From Maribacter polysiphoniae (GTDB lineage: Bacteria > Bacteroidota > Bacteroidia > Flavobacteriales > Flavobacteriaceae), in assembly GCF_003148665.1 (NCBI RefSeq), contig NZ_QGGQ01000002.1:310001-374000 (forward strand): 64,000 nt of DNA, written 5' to 3'. The stretch's first letter is position 1; every line of letters begins with the position of its first letter. The position numbers and the translations under genes were made by a program. The notes below the pieces were generated by a model. That model was not told the origin of the DNA. It ran no database searches and saw only the letters and a list, made by a program, of their open reading frames with translations. Below are positions 8,462 to 16,918 of this stretch, piece by piece.

Positions 8462-9526
8462 ATGGAGACCAAGACGATGAACATTAAAGTTGAAAAGGCA
8501 AAAACATCCAAAATAGGACAAGTAGATTTTGACAATCTGGCATTTGGTAATGTATTTACAGATCATATGTTGGTCAGCAATTACAAAAACGGCTCTTGGG
8601 GCGTCCCAGAAATCGTTCCCTACCAACCCATTACCCTGGACCCTTCTGCCAAAATCTTTCATTATGGACAGTCCATTTTTGAGGGCATGAAAGCTTATAA
8701 GGACGAAAAAGACGCTATATGGCTTTTCCGCCCTATGGACAATTGTAGGAGATTGAACATTTCAGCCAAAAGGATGGCCATTCCGGAAATTCCAGAAGAC
8801 TATTTCATGGAAGGGCTTAAGGCGCTTTTAAAATTGGAAAAGGATTGGATTCCACAAACTCCTGGCAGCTCCTTATATATACGTCCATTTATTTTTGCCT
8901 CTGGAAACGGTTTCCATGCCTCACCAGCCGATGAATATATGTTCATAATCGCCTTTGCCCCCTCTGGAGCCTATTTCTCTGGTAAGGTGAAAGTTTTGAT
9001 TGAGGAAAAATACTCAAGATCCGCCAATGGTGGTGTTGGTTTTGCCAAGGCAGGAGGTAATTATGCCGGACAGTTCTACCCAACCCAACTTGCCGTTGAC
9101 AAAGGGTACAATCAGGTTATATGGACCGATGACAATACGCATGAGTATATCGAGGAAGCAGGGGCCATGAACATTTTCGTTCGCATAAATGACACCTTGC
9201 TTACCGCCCCAACTAGCGACAGGATATTGGACGGTATTACCCGTAAGAGTATTTTGAAGATTGCCGAGAACAAAGGTATTGCCGTAGAAGAGCGAAAAAT
9301 TGCCGTTTCAGAACTTATCGAGGCTGCCAAGGATGGTTCCTTAAAAGAAATGTTCGGGGCCGGTACCGCTGCCGTAATCTCACCTATTTCGACTTTTGGT
9401 TTCAGGGATGTCGATTACGATTTACCAGAAACCCCCAACAGCTATGCGGCATTGTTCAAAAAACGCATTACCGATATCCAATACAACAGGGCCGAGGATA
9501 ATTTCGGATGGCGGTTTAAGGTTTAA
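8462..9526 (+). CDS. ilvE: Branched-chain amino acid aminotransferase
   Basis: The 354-residue fold-type IV PLP enzyme transaminates leucine, isoleucine and valine with 2-oxoglutarate. The length and motifs fit the long (class II, eukaryote-like) BCAT: FHYGQSIFEGMKAY, LYIRPF, the PLP lysine in GFAKAGGNYAGQF (about residue 197), EYIEEAGAMNIF and GTAAVISPI. An in-frame ATG at 8477 (MNIKVEKAK) is an alternative start. It is divergent from the DUF4920/mnmD unit and appears monocistronic. Confidence 0.95.
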   Translation: METKTMNIKVEKAKTSKIGQVDFDNLAFGNVFTDHMLVSNYKNGSWGVPEIVPYQPITLDPSAKIFHYGQSIFEGMKAYKDEKDAIWLFRPMDNCRRLNISAKRMAIPEIPEDYFMEGLKALLKLEKDWIPQTPGSSLYIRPFIFASGNGFHASPADEYMFIIAFAPSGAYFSGKVKVLIEEKYSRSANGGVGFAKAGGNYAGQFYPTQLAVDKGYNQVIWTDDNTHEYIEEAGAMNIFVRINDTLLTAPTSDRILDGITRKSILKIAENKGIAVEERKIAVSELIEAAKDGSLKEMFGAGTAAVISPISTFGFRDVDYDLPETPNSYAALFKKRITDIQYNRAEDNFGWRFKV

Positions 9527-9642
9527 CCTTCGGGTTATTCGAGGTACTTGAACAACAGCATATAGCTATAAGACTATTTTACACGCGGGGATTTCCCCCG
9601 TTGTGGTCAATATCGATTGAATTAATTTCAAATTATAAATCC

Positions 9643-10503
9643 ATGAAAAAAACGATTGTTCTTATCGCTAGCATAATTATTGGTTTGAGTACGGTGGCCT
9701 GTAATTCAAAAAAGAAAGAAGCCAAGACCGAGGCACAAACAGAAAAAGCGCAAAATCCAGTAGTTGCACGAATTGCTGAATTAAAGAAAGCGGGGTATGA
9801 CATCGTTGATTACCACGGTCATTTAAAAGGCGGACTCACCATGGAGGACCTTTTAGAACATTCCAAGGAAACCGGTATTGATTATGGTGTCGCCTTCAAT
9901 GCAGGGGTAGGATTTCCAATCACCAATGACTCGACACTTTTGGCCAACTATGAACAATACAAGGATTATCCCGTGTATATGGCCATGCAAGCTGAAGGCA
10001 GGGAATGGGTAACGATGTTCTCTAAGGAAAACATTGCCACTTTCGACTATGTTTTTACGGACGCCATGACATGGACCGATAAAAAAGGAAGAAGAATGCG
10101 CCTTTGGATACCCGAGGAAGTTTTTGTGGACGACAAAGACGATTTCATGGATCAATTGGTCGACAAAATCGTAGGGGTCATGAAAAATGAACCCATCGAT
10201 CTATATGTGAACTCAACTTACCTTCCCGACATCCTTCAACCCGAATATGATGCTTTATGGACCGATGAACGCATGCAAAAGGTAATTGACGCCGCCGTCG
10301 CGAATGATATCGCCATCGAAATCAATGCCCGCTATAAAATCCCGTCGGCTTCCTTCATTAAAAAAGCGAAGGCTGCGGGCGTAAAATTCAGCATGGGCAC
10401 CAACAACACCGATAAAAATCTCGGCACATTGGATTATGCCATTGAAATGATCGACGTCTGCGGCCTTGAGCCCAATGACTTCTTTAAACCCTCAAAAAAA
10501 TAA
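9643..10503 (+). CDS. Lipoprotein with PHP/amidohydrolase-like domain
   Basis: The 286-residue protein begins with a lipoprotein signal (MKKTIVLIASIIIGLSTVAC). ATG 9643 is used because the upstream open frame adds only non-signal residues. After a Lys/Glu-rich linker the motif DYHGHLKGG supplies an HxH pair as in metal-dependent PHP or amidohydrolase barrels. Further candidate ligands lie in VNSTYLPD, IEINARYKIPS and FSMGTNN near the C-terminus. The order resembles cell-surface PHP-like phosphoesterase proteins of Bacteroidota. The substrate is unknown and the catalytic metal set is only partly evident. Confidence 0.65.
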   Translation: MKKTIVLIASIIIGLSTVACNSKKKEAKTEAQTEKAQNPVVARIAELKKAGYDIVDYHGHLKGGLTMEDLLEHSKETGIDYGVAFNAGVGFPITNDSTLLANYEQYKDYPVYMAMQAEGREWVTMFSKENIATFDYVFTDAMTWTDKKGRRMRLWIPEEVFVDDKDDFMDQLVDKIVGVMKNEPIDLYVNSTYLPDILQPEYDALWTDERMQKVIDAAVANDIAIEINARYKIPSASFIKKAKAAGVKFSMGTNNTDKNLGTLDYAIEMIDVCGLEPNDFFKPSKK

Positions 10504-10518
10504 AACCAAAGGTCATAC

Positions 10519-10546
10519 AGGGGCAATATGAAATCCATTTGCCCCT
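10519..10546. terminator. Hairpin between convergent genes
   Basis: AGGGGCAA (10519-10526) pairs with TTGCCCCT (10539-10546) across 12 bases, directly between the PHP-like lipoprotein and the convergent MazG-like gene, whose stop codon it reaches. The uridine tract is weak, so termination is inferred from position. Confidence 0.5.
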
Positions 10547-10931
10547 ATTTATCCAAAACACTTTGGATGTTGGGCTTAAAATAGTTTGGCCCCTTAAGGA
10601 CTTTTCCATCTTCCCTATAAATAGGTTTTCCATCGGCACCCAACTTACTCATATTGCTCTTCTGGATTTCCTCAAAAACCTCTTCTATTTTATGTTGCAT
10701 GCCATGCTCCAATATGGTGCCGCATAAAATATAAAGCATATCACCCAAGGCATCGGCAACCTCCACCAAATCGTTATTGTTTGCCGCTTCCAAGTACTCC
10801 TTGTTTTCCTCATCCATTAAATTGAATCGCAAGGTATTCTTATCCTTGCCCAGATCTGCCTTCATTGTATGGGACACCCCTAAACCAAAAGAATCATGGA
10901 ATAATCGTACGGCGTCTATTTTATGCTTCAT
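10545..10931 (-). CDS. Nucleoside triphosphate pyrophosphohydrolase, MazG-like
   Basis: The 128-residue all-alpha protein has the metal-binding pattern of the MazG/dUTPase-like superfamily: EENKEYLEA followed after about 15 residues by EVADALGDMLYIL (the ExxE...ExxD arrangement). A C-terminal segment carries the basic, Gly-rich KLGADGKPIYREDGKVLKGPNY found in phage and bacterial members of this subfamily. It would hydrolyse a nucleoside triphosphate to monophosphate and pyrophosphate; the physiological nucleotide is not deducible. It is monocistronic and convergent with the gene at 9643. Confidence 0.8.
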   Translation of the reverse strand: MKHKIDAVRLFHDSFGLGVSHTMKADLGKDKNTLRFNLMDEENKEYLEAANNNDLVEVADALGDMLYILCGTILEHGMQHKIEEVFEEIQKSNMSKLGADGKPIYREDGKVLKGPNYFKPNIQSVLDK

Positions 10932-11094
10932 ATTTCTATATTTAGATTAGCTTTGCCTAAAATATAAAAGAAAGGCATCATTCTTAAATCAACTTATCCA
11001 CAATTGAAAAAAAATAGTTGAACCCATAGTCCGGAAAAGAATAGACCTTACCTATTATATGATTACGAATGAATAACCATTTACCTTAAATAAT

Positions 11095-11283
11095 ATGTTC
11101 AGCACGGGACAATTGATTTTTGCCATTCTTTTCTTTATTGTATTTGCCGTAATTATAGCCGGTACCTATAAAAAAGACAAAAAACTTCATGCCAAGAATT
11201 ACAAAGGTGTTAAGTGGGTAGGAATAATCTTCATAATATTTCTGTTAACACTCTTCTGTATTAAGTATTTGTTGAAAAATTAA
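11095..11283 (+). CDS. Small membrane protein, 62 residues
   Basis: The protein has two hydrophobic helices (about 6-24 and 40-58) separated by a basic cytoplasmic-type loop rich in lysine (YKKDKKLHAKNYKG), suggesting both termini face out. I recall similar proteins in other Flavobacteriaceae but know no function. It lies upstream of another small membrane ORF and crcB, all on the same strand. Confidence 0.65.
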   Translation: MFSTGQLIFAILFFIVFAVIIAGTYKKDKKLHAKNYKGVKWVGIIFIIFLLTLFCIKYLLKN

Positions 11284-11398
11284 TTAAAAATCTACGTATA
11301 CCACAAAAATCAATGCTTTTACAACAATTTGTGCATTTCACCACGTATATAATACCAAACAACCTAATTTTGCGTTGTTCTTATAAAGAATCCAACAA

Positions 11399-11578
11399 AT
11401 GATGACATTTCTAACCTTAGTTTTTATATTGATTTTTATTAATATAACAATGATACTTACTAGCCTTTACAATACCAACAAAAGCAAGAGCACTTCAAAC
11501 AAAAGCCTTGGGGATTCAAGTGTTTCAAAGATTTATCCTTTGGATATTTCCACATCAGACTACAAAAAAGCGGTTTAG
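11399..11578 (+). CDS. Small single-pass membrane protein, 59 residues
   Basis: This short frame begins ATGATGACATTTC and reads MMTFLTLVFILIFINITMIL, a clean N-terminal hydrophobic helix. A polar Ser/Asn/Lys-rich tail ending DYKKAV follows. The helix-plus-tail design is typical of real small membrane proteins. It sits in an otherwise empty gap between the 62-residue membrane protein and crcB on the same strand. There is no family assignment, and coding status is inferred from composition and context only. Confidence 0.5.
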   Translation: MMTFLTLVFILIFINITMILTSLYNTNKSKSTSNKSLGDSSVSKIYPLDISTSDYKKAV

Positions 11579-11675
11579 TTTTTTACCTTTATTGAAAATA
11601 TCGAACCATGATATGGGACACATGTCTATAGGGTACTCCTTATTATATCATATGGTTTTGAATGTAAGCTAATAA

Positions 11676-12050
11676 ATGAAACAATTGTTGCTTGTTTTTT
11701 TAGGAGGAGGTATCGGTAGCATGTTACGACATATTATCTCTAGAACGTTCAACGATTATTTCCAGCACTTTTATCTCGGCACCTTTTTAGTGAATATTAT
11801 TGGATGCCTTATTATCGGCCTGGTCCTCGGGCTCTCCTTAAAGAACAACTTCCTAACCCAAAACCAAACGCTTTTATTGTCAACAGGCTTTTGTGGTGGC
11901 TTCACAACATTCTCATCCTTTGCCTTTGAAAACCACTCGTTGATTAAAGCAGAGGAAATATTACATTTTTCCTTTTATACCATTTCAAGTATTACCGTTG
12001 GTATTTTGGCGGTCTTACTAGGCTTCTGGCTATCCAAGCTTATCCATTAA
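11676..12050 (+). CDS. crcB: Fluoride efflux channel CrcB/Fluc
   Basis: The 124-residue protein has four membrane helices. Signature segments are FLGGGIGSMLRHI, GTFLVNIIGCLIIG and the phenylalanine/Thr-rich pore motif GFCGGFTTFSSFAFE. Fluc proteins work as antiparallel dimers that passively export fluoride across the inner membrane. A single full-length copy is typical. No fluoride riboswitch motif was recognised in the 97 bp upstream. Confidence 0.92.
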   Translation: MKQLLLVFLGGGIGSMLRHIISRTFNDYFQHFYLGTFLVNIIGCLIIGLVLGLSLKNNFLTQNQTLLLSTGFCGGFTTFSSFAFENHSLIKAEEILHFSFYTISSITVGILAVLLGFWLSKLIH

Positions 12051-12177
12051 TTACCACCCCTTTATATTCGCGTTTTACATCAAGAAGGTTTAATCCACTT
12101 TCCTGACACCCCCCTTTTTTTCATCCCAAAACCCAAATTTTAAAATTCACATTATAAATATTTGTATTTATTTTAAC

Positions 12178-12204
12178 TAATACCCTTATTTTTTGGGGGT
12201 ATTA
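12178..12204. promoter_or_regulatory. Candidate nitrogen operator 1 (perfect 8-bp inverted repeat)
   Basis: TAATACCC (12178-12185) and GGGTATTA (12197-12204) are perfect reverse complements around an 11-base AT-rich spacer (TTATTTTTTGG). It lies 93 bp before the first P-II gene and about five helical turns upstream of the second site at 12234-12253. A related site occurs between glnN and glnA at 45101-45122. Confidence 0.6.
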
Positions 12205-12233
12205 ATTATTATAATCATAATTATTCACCTTAT

Positions 12234-12253
12234 ACCCCTAATTTTTTGTGGGT
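12234..12253. promoter_or_regulatory. Candidate nitrogen operator 2 overlapping the glnK -33 box
   Basis: ACCC (12234-12237) and GGGT (12250-12253) enclose a T-rich spacer of 12 bases and repeat the pattern of the upstream site. The site covers the -33 TTG of the glnK promoter (12246-12248), so a protein bound here would directly affect initiation. Confidence 0.55.
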
Positions 12254-12277
12254 GTCAATCGAAATAATATACATTTG
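12246..12277 (+). promoter_or_regulatory. Promoter of glnK1-amt1
   Basis: A -33 TTG (12246-12248), 21-base spacer and -7 box TACATTTG (12270-12277) fit the Bacteroidota consensus. Transcription would begin near 12284, about 13 bp before the P-II start codon. Confidence 0.65.
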
Positions 12278-12296
12278 ACGCCATAAACAACAAATT

Positions 12297-12635
12297 ATGA
12301 AGCAAATCGAAGCAATTATTAGAAAATCAAAATTTGATGAAGTCAAAAACGCCTTGCATCAAATTGAGGTCAATTTTTTTAGTTACTGGGATGTAACTGG
12401 AGTTGGCAATGAAAAACAAGGACACGTGTATAGGGGCATATCCTACAGTACCAGTGATATCCAGAGAAGATATTTGTCAATCGTGGTTTCGGATGATTTT
12501 TTGGAAAAAACGGTAGCAACCATTCTTGAATCAGCATACACCGGTAATGTCGGTGATGGTAAAATTTTCGTTTCCGAAGTTTTGGATGCGTACAGAATAC
12601 GTACCAAAGAAGACGGACACGCAGGAATCAACTAA
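12297..12635 (+). CDS. glnK: P-II family nitrogen regulator (GlnK-like), copy 1
   Basis: The 112-residue P-II signal protein forms trimers that sense 2-oxoglutarate and ATP/ADP and gate ammonium transporters. The T-loop region reads GVGNEKQGHVYRGISY with Tyr45 at the position of the uridylylated tyrosine. The C-terminal signature ESAYTGNVGDGKIFVSEV and RIRTKEDG are typical. It lies 28 bp upstream of an amt gene, which is why the GlnK symbol is used. A very similar paralogue is at 15246-15584. Confidence 0.93.
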   Translation: MKQIEAIIRKSKFDEVKNALHQIEVNFFSYWDVTGVGNEKQGHVYRGISYSTSDIQRRYLSIVVSDDFLEKTVATILESAYTGNVGDGKIFVSEVLDAYRIRTKEDGHAGIN

Positions 12636-12663
12636 ACAAAGTAGGACAACTAAATAAAAAATT

Positions 12664-13944
12664 ATGACTGAAATACAACAAGAAGCATTAAATAAAGCTG
12701 TTGAGACCATCAATGGTGACATGGCTGCCTTATGGATCACTATTGCCGCCGTGCTGGTTTTCTTTATGCAAGCAGGTTTCACTTTGGTGGAAATAGGTTT
12801 TACCCGAAGCAAGAATGCAGGTAATATAATAATGAAGAACATCATGGACCTTTGTATAGGTTCTATCATGTTCTGGGCAGTTGGCTATGGCATCATGTAT
12901 GGAAGCGACCTTGTCATGGGTGGTTTTTTCAGATCCAGTCCCGCAGACCAAGGCTATTTCTTTTTTAGCGCCACTGATTGGTACAATCTTTTCTTTCAAA
13001 CCGTATTCTGTGCTACCGCAGCGACCATTGTTTCCGGAGCTGTAGCCGGTAGGACCAAATTCTCTACCTATTTGATTTTATCCGCTGTAATAACCACATT
13101 GATTTACCCAATATCAGGAAGTTGGTACTGGCCTTTCGATGATGATGCCTGGTTGAATACGGCTGGTTTTGTCGATTTCGCAGGTTCATCCGTAGTACAC
13201 GCCGTAGGTGGTGGTGCAGCCTTGGTTGCCGCTATCATGGTCGGACCAAGAATTGGAAAATATGTTGACGGTAAAGCCATAGCGATACCTGGTCACAACA
13301 TCCCATTTGGAGCTATCGGTGTAATGATATTATGGTTAGGCTGGTTCGGTTTTAACGGAGGATCACAATTGGCCTGGGGAGGCGATGACACCATTGGTGC
13401 CGGTAGTGTTATCATCAACACCAACCTTGCCGCTGCTATTGGGGCAGTATCCGCCTTACTTCTTACATGGTTGAAATATGGAAAACCAGATGTATCCATG
13501 ACCTTGAACGGTGCTTTGGCCGGCTTGGTAGGAATCACTGCTGGTTGTGGTGCCGTAAGTGCCTGGGGCGCCTTGGCCATTGGATTGGTTTGCGGAATGC
13601 TCGTAGTATTTTCCATAGAATTCATTGACAAAAAACTTCATATCGATGATCCAGTTGGTGCAATTTCCGTGCACGGTGTATGTGGTTTTGCCGGTACCGT
13701 CTTAGTAGGTCTTTTTGCCTTGGATGGCGGATTGCTTTACGGTGGTGGAGCACACTTACTTTGGGTACAGACTTATGGTTCATTAGCATATATCGCATGG
13801 GCTGCCTTTGGAACATTTGTAGTAATGTTCATCCTAAAGAAAACAATCGGATTAAGAGTTTCCAAAGAAATGGAAATGGATGGTTTGGATATCCACGAAC
13901 ACGGATCGGAAGCCTACCCTGATTTCAGATTGAACTCTCACTAA
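12664..13944 (+). CDS. amt: Ammonium transporter Amt, copy 1
   Basis: The 426-residue inner-membrane ammonium channel has eleven or so predicted helices. The two pore histidines lie in SSVVHAVGG (about residue 179) and ISVHGVCGF (about 337). The AAATIVSGAVAGR segment, IPGHNIPFGAIGVMILWLGWFGFNGG and the C-terminal GLRVSKEMEMDGLDIHEHG that contacts P-II are all present. It is co-transcribed with the P-II gene and followed by a hairpin and a porin gene. Confidence 0.95.
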   Translation: MTEIQQEALNKAVETINGDMAALWITIAAVLVFFMQAGFTLVEIGFTRSKNAGNIIMKNIMDLCIGSIMFWAVGYGIMYGSDLVMGGFFRSSPADQGYFFFSATDWYNLFFQTVFCATAATIVSGAVAGRTKFSTYLILSAVITTLIYPISGSWYWPFDDDAWLNTAGFVDFAGSSVVHAVGGGAALVAAIMVGPRIGKYVDGKAIAIPGHNIPFGAIGVMILWLGWFGFNGGSQLAWGGDDTIGAGSVIINTNLAAAIGAVSALLLTWLKYGKPDVSMTLNGALAGLVGITAGCGAVSAWGALAIGLVCGMLVVFSIEFIDKKLHIDDPVGAISVHGVCGFAGTVLVGLFALDGGLLYGGGAHLLWVQTYGSLAYIAWAAFGTFVVMFILKKTIGLRVSKEMEMDGLDIHEHGSEAYPDFRLNSH

Positions 13945-13948
13945 AACA

Positions 13949-13983
13949 TGAAAACGGGGTACGCCAAGGTATACCCCGTTTCA
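13949..13983 (+). terminator. Hairpin between amt1 and the porin gene
   Basis: TGAAAACGGGGTA and TACCCCGTTTCA form a stem of about 12 bp with one bulged A, just after the amt stop codon. It lacks a following U-tract, so it may be a partial terminator or processing site that lowers porin expression relative to amt. Confidence 0.5.
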
Positions 13984-14057
13984 TAAAATCAACAAGAACA
14001 ACAATTCAACAACAAACATCCTTTGAAACAAACGAAGGACATCTAAATCATTAAAAT

Positions 14058-15116
14058 ATGAAAACGATTAGAACAACAAATTTTTTGAAAAGTCTAGCGC
14101 TTCTTACCCTTCTTTTTTCAGCAACAGCAACTTTTGCCCAAGAAGAGGAAGAAGCTAAGCCGAAATTTACTATTAGCGGTTCAATTGACGCATATTACCG
14201 TGCTAATTTAAATTCAGCGAATTCTGGAGAGAATTATTCTGTACCCGGTAGTTCATTTGCAAATCTTCCTGGTTTTGCGTTGGGCATGGCCAATGTTATT
14301 GCAGGGTATGAAGGGGAAAAAGTTGGGTTTGTAGCCGATTTGGTTTTTGGACCAAGGGGTACGGATGCCATTTTTGCTTCCCCAATGTATTCCAATACAG
14401 GAGATATTATAAATCAGTTGTATGCCTATTGGAATGTAAGCGACAATGTAACCCTTACATTTGGTAATTTTAATACTTTCCTTGGTTACGAAGTAATTTC
14501 ACCTGTGGCAAATTTCAACTATAGTACATCTTATTTATTTTCCTATGGTCCATTTAGCCATACTGGCTTAAAGGCTGATTTTGATTTGGGCAACGAATGG
14601 TCAGCCATGTTAGCAGTAATGAATCCAACTGATTTGACAGAGTTCAATCCTAATGGAAAATATGCCTATGGAGCACAATTAGGTTATAGTGGTCAATATT
14701 TGAATTTCTTGGCAGATGACGGATCTTTTGAAGTGGATTTCACTGGTGGATTTGATGTTTCGGAAGATTTCTTTTTAGGAATCAATGCCGCCTATTTCGA
14801 TGGCGCCGAAGGTATTGGTAGTTTTGCTGGAGCAGCAATATATCCTCAATTGGCCACTTCAGAGAATTTTACTATTGGACTAAGAGGTGAATATTTCACT
14901 GAAACTGATTTCTTTGGAGCTATTGGAGCTTCCGATGCTGATGGAGATGCAAGCGTGTTTGCCGTAACATTAACTGGTAGTGCAACCATTGGAGATTTAA
15001 TCCTCAAACCTGAATTAAGACTTGACAGTGCTTCTGAAGATTCATTTCTAGATGCCGATGGAGAACCTCTTGGAAGTCTTTCTTCATTTGTTTTAGCAGC
15101 GGTTTATTCTTTCTAA
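14058..15116 (+). CDS. Outer-membrane beta-barrel porin (OmpL-like, BBP2)
   Basis: The 352-residue secreted protein has a Sec signal peptide ending ATFAQ. After an acidic linker come regularly spaced amphipathic strands (FTISGSIDAYYRAN, VGFVADLVFGPRG, QLYAYWNVSDNVTLTFGNFN). It ends in a terminal aromatic, ...LAAVYSF, as expected for BAM-inserted barrels. The sequence style matches the putative beta-barrel porin-2 family. Placement between two glnK-amt pairs suggests that it helps ammonium or other small nitrogen compounds cross the outer membrane; this is inference from context. Confidence 0.75.
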   Translation: MKTIRTTNFLKSLALLTLLFSATATFAQEEEEAKPKFTISGSIDAYYRANLNSANSGENYSVPGSSFANLPGFALGMANVIAGYEGEKVGFVADLVFGPRGTDAIFASPMYSNTGDIINQLYAYWNVSDNVTLTFGNFNTFLGYEVISPVANFNYSTSYLFSYGPFSHTGLKADFDLGNEWSAMLAVMNPTDLTEFNPNGKYAYGAQLGYSGQYLNFLADDGSFEVDFTGGFDVSEDFFLGINAAYFDGAEGIGSFAGAAIYPQLATSENFTIGLRGEYFTETDFFGAIGASDADGDASVFAVTLTGSATIGDLILKPELRLDSASEDSFLDADGEPLGSLSSFVLAAVYSF

Positions 15117-15155
15117 ATATGAGTTGATTGATTTTATTATAGTTTAAGTTGAGAC

Positions 15156-15183
15156 AAAACCCTAGCAGAAATGCTAGGGTTTG
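15156..15183 (+). terminator. Hairpin after the porin gene
   Basis: CAAACCCTAGCA pairs with TGCTAGGGTTTG around a GAAA tetraloop, giving a perfect 12-bp stem 39 bp after the porin stop. No long U-tract follows, so termination may be incomplete. Confidence 0.6.
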
Positions 15184-15245
15184 TGTGTATTAAAACTTTT
15201 ACGCATTATATTTATGAATATTACCTAGCATAAAACAATACAATT

Positions 15246-15584
15246 ATGAAAAAAATCGAAACGATTATTCGGAAATCAAAATTTGACGACGTCAAAAAAG
15301 CTTTACACAATGTTGAAGTCAACTTCTTCAGTTACTGGGATGTCACAGGGGTAGGCAACGAAAAGCAAGGTCATGTATATCGAGGGATCTCCTACAGCAC
15401 GGCAGATATCCAACGAAGGTACCTGTCCATTGTCATTTCAGATGAATTTCTGGAAAGAACGGTAAAAGCCATTCTCGAATCTGCCTATACAGGACATGTA
15501 GGCGATGGTAAAATATTCGTTTCAGAAATTACAGACGCTTATAGAATTCGAACGAAGGAAAACGGCTCAGCCGGAATCAACTAA
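15246..15584 (+). CDS. glnK: P-II family nitrogen regulator (GlnK-like), copy 2
   Basis: The 112-residue paralogue of the protein at 12297 has the same length and a nearly identical T-loop (GVGNEKQGHVYRGISYST); differences are mostly conservative. It lies 27 bp before the second amt gene, so each Amt has its own P-II partner. The upstream region lacks the ACCC...GGGT operator pattern seen before copy 1, apart from the hairpin that ends the porin gene, so the two operons may be controlled differently. Confidence 0.93.
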   Translation: MKKIETIIRKSKFDDVKKALHNVEVNFFSYWDVTGVGNEKQGHVYRGISYSTADIQRRYLSIVISDEFLERTVKAILESAYTGHVGDGKIFVSEITDAYRIRTKENGSAGIN

Positions 15585-15611
15585 ACACTTAAACAACTAA
15601 ACTATATTAAA

Positions 15612-16856
15612 ATGGATGCAGGATTATTTACCGCAAACAATGTATGGATGATGGTTTGCACGGCCCTTGTCTTTTTTATGCATACAGGATTTGCATTTTT
15701 AGAGATTGGCCTTACACGGGAAAAAAACACCATAAACATACTTTTCAAAAACGTCTTCATTATTTGCGTTGGCCTTTTGTTATATTTTACAGGAGGATTT
15801 AATCTAATGTATCCTGGGGATTTCAACGGATTTCTTGGGTTTGGGGGCTTTGGTTTACATATAGGGGCCGATGGCCTTACTCCTGAATATGCCAAAGGAG
15901 GCTATACGTATTGGACCGAATTCCTATTTCAAGGCATGTTCGCCGCTACCGCAGCTACCATAGTTTCGGGGGCTGTTGCCGAGCGCATAAAATTAAGTGC
16001 TTTTATGATATTTGTGGTCTTTTACGTAGGCTTGGTCTACCCTATCGCCGGATCTTGGCAATGGGGTGGTGGTTTCCTTTCCACATTGGGAGGTGACGAT
16101 GCAGGGTTTTATGACTTTGCCGGTTCAACCCTGGTACATTCCGTAGGAGGTTGGGCCGCCCTGATCGCGGTAATTCTACTGGGCCCAAGAATCGGAAAAT
16201 TGGATGAAAATGGGAAGGCACAAGCCATTCCCGGCCATAATATCCCTATGGCCGCCGCCGGTGTCCTGATCCTATGGTTGGGTTGGTTCGGTTTTAACGG
16301 GGGATCGGTACTTTCAGCAGACCCGGCAACCACATCCTTGGTTTTGGTCACCACAAGCTTAGCGGCAGCAGCCGGTGGGGTTTCCGCGTTTTTCACCTCA
16401 ACCCTAATGTACAAGAACTTTGATTTGACCATGTTTCTCAATGGTATTCTAGGTGGTCTCGTAGGCATTACGGCCGGGGCCGACCTAATGACACCATTAG
16501 AAGCCATCATCATCGGTTTGATCGCGGGTGTCATTATCGTATTGGGTATTTCCCTTATTGACCGCCTTAAACTGGATGACCCTGTAGGCGCCATAACCGT
16601 CCACCTGATCTGTGGTATCTGGGGAACGCTTGCCGTAGGGATCTTGGGCGATAAAGCAGGCATCAACCAATTCCTTTACCAACTTACAGGGGTAGCGACC
16701 GTAGGGGTTTTCTGCTGCCTTTCAGCGTTCATTATTATTTTTACCCTGAAGAAGACCATGGGAATAAGGGTCTCTAAGGAAGAGGAAATAGATGGCCTCG
16801 ATATTCATGAACACGGGATGGATGCCTATCCTGATTTTAGGATGAACCAACATTGA
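15612..16856 (+). CDS. amt: Ammonium transporter Amt, copy 2
   Basis: The 414-residue Amt has pore histidines in TLVHSVGG (about residue 176) and ITVHLICGIWG (about 331). The AAATIVSGAVAERIK segment is closer to the standard Amt signature than the AGR version in copy 1. The C-terminal IRVSKEEEIDGLDIHEHG tail resembles copy 1. It is clearly more diverged from copy 1 than the two P-II proteins are from each other. A strong terminator follows. Confidence 0.95.
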   Translation: MDAGLFTANNVWMMVCTALVFFMHTGFAFLEIGLTREKNTINILFKNVFIICVGLLLYFTGGFNLMYPGDFNGFLGFGGFGLHIGADGLTPEYAKGGYTYWTEFLFQGMFAATAATIVSGAVAERIKLSAFMIFVVFYVGLVYPIAGSWQWGGGFLSTLGGDDAGFYDFAGSTLVHSVGGWAALIAVILLGPRIGKLDENGKAQAIPGHNIPMAAAGVLILWLGWFGFNGGSVLSADPATTSLVLVTTSLAAAAGGVSAFFTSTLMYKNFDLTMFLNGILGGLVGITAGADLMTPLEAIIIGLIAGVIIVLGISLIDRLKLDDPVGAITVHLICGIWGTLAVGILGDKAGINQFLYQLTGVATVGVFCCLSAFIIIFTLKKTMGIRVSKEEEIDGLDIHEHGMDAYPDFRMNQH

Positions 16857-16865
16857 CAAAACAAC

Positions 16866-16898
16866 AAAAAGGAGCGTTACAAACGCTCCTTTTTTTTA
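16866..16898 (+). terminator. Rho-independent terminator of the second glnK-amt operon
   Basis: An A-run precedes GGAGCGTT (16871-16878), a three-base loop, AACGCTCC (16882-16889) and nine T residues. It lies between convergent genes and could serve both strands. Confidence 0.85.
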
Positions 16899-16918
16899 TA
16901 CCCTATTTATAATCTATA

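Noticed and set aside
11579-11675. Possible fluoride riboswitch before crcB
   Set aside because: The stretch lacks the conserved pseudoknot pattern of the crcB motif.
15156-15183. ACCC...GGGT pattern before the second glnK as a fourth nitrogen operator
   Set aside because: The arms belong to a 12-bp GC-containing hairpin with a GAAA tetraloop ending the porin gene, and the spacing (14) does not match the other sites.
16109-16666. 185-residue minus-strand ORF inside amt copy 2
   Set aside because: Opposite-strand shadow of a strongly conserved Amt gene.
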